From Actinomycetota bacterium (GTDB lineage: Bacteria; Actinomycetota; Acidimicrobiia; Acidimicrobiales; Acidimicrobilacustridaceae): 35,828 bases of DNA. Shown here in pieces: positions 29,232 to 35,828 of the stretch; positions within the stretch are counted from its first letter, which is position 1, and every line of letters begins with the position of its first letter. The notes beneath the pieces are model-generated. The model did not search any database and was not told where the DNA came from. It worked only from the letters and a program-made list of their open reading frames with translations. The stretch covers positions 1 through 35,828 of the forward strand of contig SYBH01000062.1 in NCBI GenBank assembly GCA_005787345.1. The letters are read 5' to 3'. The position numbers were made by a program, and so were the translations under genes.

Positions 29232-30638
29232 TCAGCGCTTTCGGATGACGCCGTCGCGTACTGCAGCTTCAGCAGCAGCCGCCGCAACAAGCGGAGCAAT
29301 GCGCTTGTCGAACACCGAAGGGATGACGTGATCAGGAGAGAGTTCTTCAGGGCTCACAGCGTTTGCAATGGCGTACGCAGCGGCAACCTTCATGTTCTCG
29401 GTGATCTGTGTTGCCCCGGCATCGAGCGCGCCACGGAACAACCCGGGGAACGCAAGAACATTGTTGATCTGATTCGGGAAATCGCTTCGGCCTGTTGCCA
29501 TAACGGCAACACAACCTTCGGCCTCTTCCGGCCGAATCTCTGGATCGGGGTTTGCCATGGCGAAGACGATTGGATCCTTCGCCATCGTAAGGACGTCTTG
29601 ACGATTAATCAGGTTCGGGCCGCTCACGCCGATGAACACGTCGGAGCCCGGCATGATGTCGGCCAGTGACCCCTTACGGCCTTCAGGGTTCGTGTTTTCA
29701 GCAAACCACTGCTTGGCCACGTTGAGGTTGCCGCGGCCGTTGTAAACAGCGCCCTCGCGATCAACACCAATGATGTTGCGTACGCCGGCATTCATGAGGA
29801 TCTTCGAGATAGCGACACCAGCAGCGCCAACACCTGCGATGACGACCGTGAGATCTTCCATCTTCTTGTTTACGATCTTCAGTGCGTTCATAAGCGCCGC
29901 AAGCGTCACGACTGCGGTGCCGTGCTGATCATCATGGAACACCGGAATGTCGAGAAGTTCCTTGAGGCGATCTTCGACCTCGAAACACGCCGGAGCGGCA
30001 ATGTCTTCAAGATTGATGCCGCCGAACGACGGAGCGATGTTCACGACAGTACGAATGATCTCTTCAGGATCTTTCGTGTCGAGACAGATCGGGAAACCAT
30101 CGACGCCCGCAAATTCCTTAAACAGGAGGGCTTTACCTTCCATAACAGGCATCGCGCCGAGCGGACCAATGTCGCCTAGACCAAGGACCGCGGTGCCGTC
30201 ACTCACAATGGCAACGGTGTTCTTGCGGATCGTGAGGTCATGGGAAAGCATCGGATCCTTCTCGATTGCCGAACACACGCGGGCAACGCCCGGCGTGTAG
30301 GCCATCGAGAGATCATCGCGATCGTTCACGGGAATCTGGCTAATGACATGGATCTTGCCGCCGGCGTGCAGCGCAAAGGTTCGGTCTTCCCATTCGAGAA
30401 GCTCAATTCCCGAAACGCTGCGAACAGCGTCGAGCACTTGCTGCTGATGGGCTTCGTTTGAACAGTTGACGACGACGTCTTCGTCAAGCGACTCCTTCTT
30501 GGCCTCGAATCCTTCGAGGGACCAAATGTTTCCGCCTACCGAACCAATAGCGGTGGCGAGACGACCGAGTGCACCGGGTTCATTACCCAGTCGGACGCGA
30601 AGGCGGATGCTGAAAGCGGCGGTAGTTGAGTCAGCCAT
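29232..30638 (-). CDS. NAD(P)-dependent malic enzyme with N-terminal ACT domain
   Basis: A 468-residue enzyme that decarboxylates malate to pyruvate. Residues 1-80 form an ACT-like regulatory domain (RLRVRLGNEPGALGRLATAIGSVGGNI). The malic domain has SMAYTPGVARVC (catalytic tyrosine), MEGKALLFKEFAGVDGFPI, EDIAAPACF and HDDQHGTAVV (metal site); the dinucleotide fold has VVIAGVGAAGVAISK. NAD versus NADP is not settled by eye. The ATG at 30638 has a TAGCGT box 9 bases upstream and no ribosome binding site. The HAD gene follows it. Confidence 0.95.
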   Translation of the reverse strand: MADSTTAAFSIRLRVRLGNEPGALGRLATAIGSVGGNIWSLEGFEAKKESLDEDVVVNCSNEAHQQQVLDAVRSVSGIELLEWEDRTFALHAGGKIHVISQIPVNDRDDLSMAYTPGVARVCSAIEKDPMLSHDLTIRKNTVAIVSDGTAVLGLGDIGPLGAMPVMEGKALLFKEFAGVDGFPICLDTKDPEEIIRTVVNIAPSFGGINLEDIAAPACFEVEDRLKELLDIPVFHDDQHGTAVVTLAALMNALKIVNKKMEDLTVVIAGVGAAGVAISKILMNAGVRNIIGVDREGAVYNGRGNLNVAKQWFAENTNPEGRKGSLADIMPGSDVFIGVSGPNLINRQDVLTMAKDPIVFAMANPDPEIRPEEAEGCVAVMATGRSDFPNQINNVLAFPGLFRGALDAGATQITENMKVAAAYAIANAVSPEELSPDHVIPSVFDKRIAPLVAAAAAEAAVRDGVIRKR

Positions 30639-30647
30639 AGGGCCGAG

Positions 30648-30653
30648 ACGCTA
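30648..30653 (-). promoter_or_regulatory. Candidate -10 box of the malic enzyme gene
   Basis: TAGCGT ends 9 bases before the ATG; a transcript would have at most a few leader bases. Confidence 0.4.
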
Positions 30654-30720
30654 CCCGTCAGGCCTATGCCGTCCCCAAGTCGGGATCCTGGCCCCCCCAA
30701 AGTTGCCCGATTTCGAACGG

Positions 30721-31278
30721 TCAAGCGCCTTCGTAGGGGAACCCAAGTTCGGGAGCGGTCACCAGCGCCCGGAACGCAAGCCCTTCGGCTTCGGCCATGG
30801 CCTGGCAGGTGCCGCCTCGGTCCACCACGACCATCACCATGACCGGTTCCGCACCGAGTTCACGAGCAACGTGCACTGCTTCCATGGGTGAGGTGCCACG
30901 GGTGACGGTGTCATCGGTGATTATGCACTTGTCGCCCGGTTCAAGAGGGCCGGCGAGACGACCAGCAACGCCGTGATCCTTGGCTTCTTTGCGAATGGTG
31001 AAGGACTTGAGCGAGCGGCCACGAGTCGCCGCAACCGCGGCGATGCCGTAGGCCACCGGATCGGCACCCACCGTGAGGCCGCCGATCGCAGTGACATCGT
31101 CGGGGATCAGGTCGAGCGCGAGATCGGCCACAAGCAGCAATCCATCAGGGCGACACGCGGTCTGCTTCGAATCGATGAACCATGAGCTTTTCTTGCCTGA
31201 CTTCAGTGTGAAGTCTCCGGTTCGGACTGAATAGCGAAGAAGGTGATCGATCAGTTGCTGTTTCGTCTCGTCACTCAT
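30721..31278 (-). CDS. pyrE: Orotate phosphoribosyltransferase
   Basis: A 185-residue enzyme of pyrimidine synthesis that makes OMP from orotate and PRPP. The PRPP motif is CIITDDTVTRGTSPMEAV (about 115-132); FTLKSGKKSSWFIDSK near the N-terminus and FTIRKEAKDHGVAGRLAG (flexible loop) are typical. The ATG at 31278 has TAGGTT 7 bases upstream and no ribosome binding site. It follows purM on the same strand with 51 bases between. Confidence 0.95.
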   Translation of the reverse strand: MSDETKQQLIDHLLRYSVRTGDFTLKSGKKSSWFIDSKQTACRPDGLLLVADLALDLIPDDVTAIGGLTVGADPVAYGIAAVAATRGRSLKSFTIRKEAKDHGVAGRLAGPLEPGDKCIITDDTVTRGTSPMEAVHVARELGAEPVMVMVVVDRGGTCQAMAEAEGLAFRALVTAPELGFPYEGA

Positions 31279-31285
31279 TCTCAGG

Positions 31286-31291
31286 AACCTA
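31286..31291 (-). promoter_or_regulatory. -10 box for leaderless pyrE
   Basis: TAGGTT ends 7 bases before the ATG at 31278 in a 51-base gap, without a ribosome binding site. Confidence 0.48.
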
Positions 31292-31329
31292 CCGTTCTGC
31301 GGCCTGCGACGGGGGCGGTTTCGAAAGAG

Positions 31330-32379
31330 TCAGACGATGCGGACGGTGCCATCGCCTTCGACAATGCGCCCGATCACGGTGGCCCGATGTCCAGCAGTAC
31401 GAGCAACATCGAGAGCCTTGAAGGAATCCGATTCGGGCACCACGACGACCATTCCGACACCCATGTTGAACACGCGCGCCATTTCATCGTCAGCTACAGA
31501 ACCCAAACGCTGGATTTCGTTGAAGATCGGCGGAACGTCCCAAGTACCCCACGTGACCTCGGCAGCTGTTCCGTGTGGAAGTACACGATTGAGATTGCCG
31601 GGAAGACCACCACCAGTGATGTGGGCGACACCGCGGACATCGACTGCCTTCTGCAACGCAGCGATTGCCGGCGAGAAGATCACCGAAGGGGCAAGCAGTT
31701 CGTCAGCAAGCGAGTGATGCGCACCGTCGTAGGCCGGACCATCGAGGGGAAGCTGGGCACGTTCAAGAAGCACACGGCGAGCCAATGAGAAACCGTTGGA
31801 ACGAAGATTCTGCGAAGGAAGTCCGATGAGGACGTCACCGGCAGAAATTTTGGCGCCGGTAATCAGCGCGTCGCGATCAGCAATTCCCACCGCAAAGCCG
31901 ACGAGATCAAACTCCCCCGCTTTCATTGCGCCGGGGTGTTCGGCCATCTCGCCGCCAACGAGTGCACAGCCGGCTTGGCGACAACCGTCGGCCACGCCTT
32001 CAACGAGTTGATCGATGTGGTCGGGGTCGAGCCGACCTACGGCGATGTAATCAAGAAAAAACAGTGGTTCAGCACCCTGACAGACGAGATCGTCGACACA
32101 CATCGCAACGAGATCGACACCGATTGTGGTGAAGCGGCCCGTTGCCTGAGCAACGAGGGCTTTGGTGCCGACACCGTCGGTTGAGGAAACGAGTACGGGC
32201 TTCTTGTAGCGAGCCAAATCAAGGGCAAAGAGTCCGCCGAAGCCGCCAATGTCGCCAATGACTTCGGGTCGAAAGGTTGAGCGAACGTGCGACTTGATGC
32301 GATCCACTGCTTCTTCGCCGGCGTCGATGCTGACACCAGCACCGGCATAGGTTTCGCCCTGCGTTGCGTCGTTAGCCAT
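31330..32379 (-). CDS. purM: Phosphoribosylformylglycinamidine cyclo-ligase (AIR synthetase)
   Basis: A 349-residue enzyme of the fifth purine step, making AIR from FGAM. Visible are TYAGAGVSIDAGEEAVDRIK (N-terminal signature), STDGVGTKALVA, GVDLVAMCVDDLVCQGAEPLFFLDYIA, CALVGGEMAEHPG and the C-terminal AHITGGGLPGNLNRVLP and NMGVGMV. The ATG at 32379 overlaps the purF stop by 8 bases and is preceded by GGAAGAG, so translation is coupled. Confidence 0.97.
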   Translation of the reverse strand: MANDATQGETYAGAGVSIDAGEEAVDRIKSHVRSTFRPEVIGDIGGFGGLFALDLARYKKPVLVSSTDGVGTKALVAQATGRFTTIGVDLVAMCVDDLVCQGAEPLFFLDYIAVGRLDPDHIDQLVEGVADGCRQAGCALVGGEMAEHPGAMKAGEFDLVGFAVGIADRDALITGAKISAGDVLIGLPSQNLRSNGFSLARRVLLERAQLPLDGPAYDGAHHSLADELLAPSVIFSPAIAALQKAVDVRGVAHITGGGLPGNLNRVLPHGTAAEVTWGTWDVPPIFNEIQRLGSVADDEMARVFNMGVGMVVVVPESDSFKALDVARTAGHRATVIGRIVEGDGTVRIV

Positions 32380-33928
32380 CGATCTCTTCCGATGAGGTGA
32401 AGGAAAGCGCGTCTTGTGCCGGAAGCGTGGGCGCAACCTCGAGTGTGTCGACAGGACCCGTCGTGTTCGTTGATGCTTCCGATGGAAGTTCGAGAATGTG
32501 CTTACCAAGTTCCACGGGAATCTCGACGGGATAGTTGCCGGTCAAACACGCGTCGCAGAATCCTGCGCCGACAGCACCAGTAGCCGACACCAATCGATCA
32601 AGCGCAAGATAGGAAAGCGAATCGACATTCAGGTATTCACGGATTTCGTCGACGCTCATATTTGCGGCGAGAAGTTCCCCGCGAGTGCCAGTATCCATAC
32701 CGTAGAAACACGGCCACTTGTAGGGCGGTGACGACACGCGCATATGAATTTCGGCAGCGCCGGCTTCGCGCAGCATCGAAACCATGGCGCGAGTTGTGGT
32801 GCCACGAACGATGGAATCGTCAACCACGATGAGTCGCCGACCAGCAATGTTGTCGCGCAACGGATTCAGTTTCATCCGCACACCGAGAGCGCGCATTTCC
32901 TGATTCGGAGCGATGAAGGTGCGGCCGATGTAACGGTTCTTCACGAGGCCTTGACCGAAGGGAATCCCCGATTTACGTGCGTACCCCTCAGCCGCAGGAA
33001 TGCCCGATTCGGGAACACCCATCACCAAATCGGCTTCAACTGGCGCTTGTTCGGCAAGTTGTTCGCCCATACGAACACGTGCTTGATGCACGCTCTGACC
33101 ATAAAGGCGCGTGTCGGGTCGAGCGAAGTAGACGAACTCGAACAAGCAGAGTTTCGGGTCGACCAGCGCCTGTTCAAAAACTCGAACGGCGCGGTAACCG
33201 GTGGCATCGATGACGATCATCTCGCCTGGTTCAAGTTCACGGACCAAATGCGCACCAACAACATCGAGTGCAGGGCTTTCCGAGGCGAGTACCCAACCGC
33301 TATCGAGCTTGCCAAGACAAAGCGGGCGGAACCCGTTGGGGTCGCGCACGCCAATGACATGGCCTTCGTCCATGACTACAACCGAGAACGCGCCCTTTAG
33401 ACGAGGAAGAATCGCCTGCATCGCGCGCTCAAGTGCACGATGGTCAGAACTTTCGTCGGGGTTTTTCGCGAGTTCCGAGGCGAGGAGTTCCGCCATGACA
33501 TCACTGTCAGAGCTCACGGTGCCTGGAAGCATTCCCAGTTCATCGGCGAGTTCGGCGGTGTTTACGAGATTGCCGTTGTGCGCGATTGCAACGGTGTGCG
33601 CACCGACATTGCGGTATACCGGCTGCGCGTTGTGCCACACACTTGAACCAGTCGTGGAATAGCGAGTGTGTCCGATTGCAAGATGACCAGTGAGCGCAGC
33701 GAGTGTTCGATCATCGAACGCGTTCGACACAAGGCCCGTGTCCTTGACAATAGTGACCGTGGAACCGTCGCTGACGGCCATGCCCGCAGCTTCCTGACCA
33801 CGATGTTGCAACGCATACAAACCTAAATACGTGAGATGTGACACCGCTTGGTCGGGTGCGTACACACCGAAGACACCACATGCTTCTTTCGGTGTGTCGT
33901 CATCAGGGTTCACGCAATCAGTTTCCAT
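32372..33928 (-). CDS. purF: Amidophosphoribosyltransferase
   Basis: A 518-residue enzyme of the first committed purine step. The N-terminal nucleophile is C17 in EACGVFGVY, after a 16-residue propeptide that must be removed. The PRPP motif is RRLIVVDDSIVRGTTTRAM. Cysteines in LCLFEFVYF, WPCFYGMDTG and GFCDAC fit the four ligands of the structural [4Fe-4S] cluster in the Bacillus-type enzyme. The ATG lies 3 bases after the purL stop. The C-terminal 40 residues (after KHILELP) are a serine/threonine-rich extension. Confidence 0.97.
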   Translation of the reverse strand: METDCVNPDDDTPKEACGVFGVYAPDQAVSHLTYLGLYALQHRGQEAAGMAVSDGSTVTIVKDTGLVSNAFDDRTLAALTGHLAIGHTRYSTTGSSVWHNAQPVYRNVGAHTVAIAHNGNLVNTAELADELGMLPGTVSSDSDVMAELLASELAKNPDESSDHRALERAMQAILPRLKGAFSVVVMDEGHVIGVRDPNGFRPLCLGKLDSGWVLASESPALDVVGAHLVRELEPGEMIVIDATGYRAVRVFEQALVDPKLCLFEFVYFARPDTRLYGQSVHQARVRMGEQLAEQAPVEADLVMGVPESGIPAAEGYARKSGIPFGQGLVKNRYIGRTFIAPNQEMRALGVRMKLNPLRDNIAGRRLIVVDDSIVRGTTTRAMVSMLREAGAAEIHMRVSSPPYKWPCFYGMDTGTRGELLAANMSVDEIREYLNVDSLSYLALDRLVSATGAVGAGFCDACLTGNYPVEIPVELGKHILELPSEASTNTTGPVDTLEVAPTLPAQDALSFTSSEEIDG

Positions 33929-33931
33929 GTT

Positions 33932-35828
33932 TCAGTCCTGCGCCGTTCCGGCACCAAGAGCAGACGGAATGTGATTGGTCCAAGCATCGACAACTTCCGA
34001 AAGCGGAAGATCAACAAGACCCTTCACGCTAAAACGACCGCCACCGGCAACACCGATACGCGAAACGGGAACACCGGCCTGTTCGCAGATGTTTTCGACA
34101 ATGCCCATCGATTCAGGGTCGACACACACCACAACACGCGATGGACCCTCGGCAAAAAGTTCAGCGGCATTCGCAACGCGAGCAACCGAAACGCCAATGC
34201 CCGACTTCGCTGCCATCTCGGCAAGTGCAACACCGAGGCCACCACCGGAAACATCGTGAATGCCCGCAACGACATTACCGATCACAAGTTGGCGAACAAC
34301 GTCGGCAACTTTGAGATGAAGCACGGGATCGAGGGTGGGAAGAGTTCCGCCGCGATGACCACGAGCGCGCGCCCAACGAGAACCGGAAACTTCAGGCTGG
34401 GTGACACCGATGAGCATGAGGCGGCCCTGCTCAATCAGACCAACACCAGGCGGACGACGATCGAGTGAATCGATCACGCCGAGCATGCCCACAACCGGAG
34501 TTGGGTCGATGTCGGTACCCTGGGATTCGTTATAAAGACTGACGTTCCCCCCGATAACTGGTGTATCGAAGGCCACGCAAGCCTCGGACATTCCGTCGAT
34601 TGCTTCCGATAACTGCCACATCACTTCGGGATGTTCAGGGTTACCAAAGTTCAAACAATTCACGACCGCAAGCGGGCGAGCGCCAACGCACGCGAGATTC
34701 AACAACGATTCAGCGACCGTGAGTGCCGTGCCCTGGCGGGGATCGACCGCACACCAGCGATGATTGCCATCGGTGGTGAGCGCAATGCCACGACCAGTGT
34801 CGACGCCGGAAGTCGGATGCTTCAAACGAAGCACTGCAGCATCGCCACCGGGACCTTCAACGGTGTTGAGGAACAACTGATGGTCGTACTGCGAGAAGAC
34901 CCATCGCGCATCGGCAAGGAGTTCGAGTAATTCCGCTGCGGTGTCGACTGACTCCGGAGCAGGTTCGGTGCCCATCGTGCGAGTCGCAGCATCAAAGATT
35001 GCCGGCGCAGCCATCGGACGGTTGTAGAGCGGCGCATCTTCGTGCAGTGACGCTGCGGGAATATCGCAAAGGACTTCGCCATCGAAACCGTCACGAATGC
35101 GGAGGCGACCGCCCTCGGGATGTCCAGTGGCGGGGCCATCTGTGACAATGCCGATAACGGAGGAACGAACTTCCCAGCGCGCACAAATTTCGAGCACCTG
35201 ATCGAGGTCGGCGGGCTCGACAATGGCAAGCATTCGTTCTTGGCTTTCCGAGGTCATGACCTCGAACGGCTCCATGCCTGCTTCGCGCCGAGGAATAGCG
35301 TTGACGTCAACATCCATGCCCATGCCACCGCGGCTAGCGGTTTCGCTTGTGGCACACGCAAGACCTGCGCCACCGAGATCTTGAATACCCACAACGAGAC
35401 CAGCGTCAAGAAGTTCGAGACAAGCCTCGATGAGGCGCTTCTCTTCGTAGGGATCGCCAACCTGCACCGAAGGACGCTTTTCCGCATCGGTTTCTTCGTC
35501 GGAGAAACCGGCGGAAGCGAGAACGCTCACGCCGCCGATGCCGTCGCGACCGGTGCTGGAACCCAGCAAAACGGCAAGGTTGCCGACGCCGGTGGCTTGT
35601 CCGAGCACCAGGCGTTCGGTGGGCAGAACCCCGAGGCACAGCACGTTGACGAGTGGATTGCCGGTGTAAGTGGCATCGAACACGATTTCGCCGCCGATGG
35701 TGGGAACGCCCACCGAGTTGCCGTAACCGGATACGCCGCTGATGACGCCTTCGGCAATCCAGCGACTGCGAGGGTCATCGAGCGGACCAAAACGAAGCGG
35801 GTCCATAAGCGCGATCGGACGTGCGCCC
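33932..35828 (-). CDS. purL: Phosphoribosylformylglycinamidine synthase subunit PurL (5' end cut by the window)
   Basis: The C-terminal 631 residues of the large FGAM synthetase subunit, which with PurQ and PurS makes FGAM from FGAR and glutamine. It enters at the window edge inside [14 protein letters not shown], so about 100 N-terminal residues are outside. Landmarks are [50 protein letters not shown] and the C-terminal [18 protein letters not shown]. The length fits the short PurL type that needs separate PurQ. It is the first of a purL-purF-purM operon. Confidence 0.97.
   Translation of the reverse strand, partial: GARPIALMDPLRFGPLDDPRSRWIAEGVISGVSGYGNSVGVPTIGGEIVFDATYTGNPLVNVLCLGVLPTERLVLGQATGVGNLAVLLGSSTGRDGIGGVSVLASAGFSDEETDAEKRPSVQVGDPYEEKRLIEACLELLDAGLVVGIQDLGGAGLACATSETASRGGMGMDVDVNAIPRREAGMEPFEVMTSESQERMLAIVEPADLDQVLEICARWEVRSSVIGIVTDGPATGHPEGGRLRIRDGFDGEVLCDIPAASLHEDAPLYNRPMAAPAIFDAATRTMGTEPAPESVDTAAELLELLADARWVFSQYDHQLFLNTVEGPGGDAAVLRLKHPTSGVDTGRGIALTTDGNHRWCAVDPRQGTALTVAESLLNLACVGARPLAVVNCLNFGNPEHPEVMWQLSEAIDGMSEACVAFDTPVIGGNVSLYNESQGTDIDPTPVVGMLGVIDSLDRRPPGVGLIEQGRLMLIGVTQPEVSGSRWARARGHRGGTLPTLDPVLHLKVADVVRQLVIGNVVAGIHDVSGGGLGVALAEMAAKSGIGVSVARVANAAELFAEGPSRVVVCVDPESMGIVENICEQAGVPVSRIGVAGGGRFSVKGLVDLPLSEVVDAWTNHIPSALGAGTAQD

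Noticed and set aside
1-35828. Mobile elements, CRISPR arrays, phage genes, defence systems
   Set aside because: Looked for transposase motifs, spaced direct repeats, integrase-tRNA junctions and nuclease/toxin genes; none seen. The tRNA cluster shows no attachment-site duplication.

Overview
The window is a gene-dense, G+C-rich chromosomal segment from an actinomycete. The gene set fits the class Acidimicrobiia (Actinomycetota). It has a WhiB regulator, a GlnR-type nitrogen regulator beside a glutamine synthetase, an F420-type luciferase-like oxidoreductase, a ClpS/DUF2017 pair, the actinobacterial tRNA order Glu-Asp-Phe and a caa3-type oxidase. No transposase, phage gene, CRISPR array or rRNA was seen. 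The class-level placement is inference; the phylum is well supported.

Layout. 1-2653: nitrogen assimilation, with glnA (minus, truncated by the window edge) divergent from a second glutamine synthetase and a GlnR-like regulator. 2762-7847: a cold-shock protein; a minus-strand set of a fused, truncated molybdenum-hydroxylase-like protein, RidA and a small membrane protein; an ErpA-type Fe-S carrier divergent from the Fe-S P-loop ATPase Mrp; and an acyl-ACP thioesterase. 7848-8290: a long leader region before whiB that looks like a transcription attenuator. 8799-11217: a TlpA-like thioredoxin, CcdA and a luciferase-like oxidoreductase. 11230-13996 (minus): serS, two tandem fluoride channels and pdxH. 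14036-15732: an ABC exporter pair. 15733-24169 (minus): a respiratory oxidase cluster. 24350-27076: ctaB divergent from ctaA-clpS-DUF2017. 27149-27435: three tRNAs. 27495-30638 (minus): esterase, HAD hydrolase, malic enzyme. 30721-35828 (minus): pyrE and purL-purF-purM.

The oxidase cluster is the most interesting part. Downstream are ordinary genes for a caa3-type cytochrome c oxidase: ctaC with a fused cytochrome c domain, ctaD, ctaE, ctaF and the assembly factor ctaG. The first three genes of the cluster are a subunit I paralogue in which all six canonical heme/copper histidine positions are substituted, a subunit III-like protein and an unrecognised seven-helix membrane protein. The genuine CtaC carries a perfect EF-hand-like acidic loop inserted in its CuA domain. 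CtaD carries a C-terminal extension resembling actinobacterial subunit IV. Heme A for the oxidase would come from CtaB and CtaA encoded next door, and TlpA/CcdA are typical thiol-redox partners of cytochrome c maturation.

A second notable structure is the whiB leader. A 20-codon upstream ORF ends just before a hairpin and a strong intrinsic terminator, and the 3' end of that ORF is complementary to the left arm of the terminator. This is the arrangement expected for ribosome-dependent attenuation, as known for whiB7. Many genes here also lack a Shine-Dalgarno sequence and instead have a TAGnnT-like -10 box 6 to 9 bases before the start codon, which suggests leaderless transcripts.
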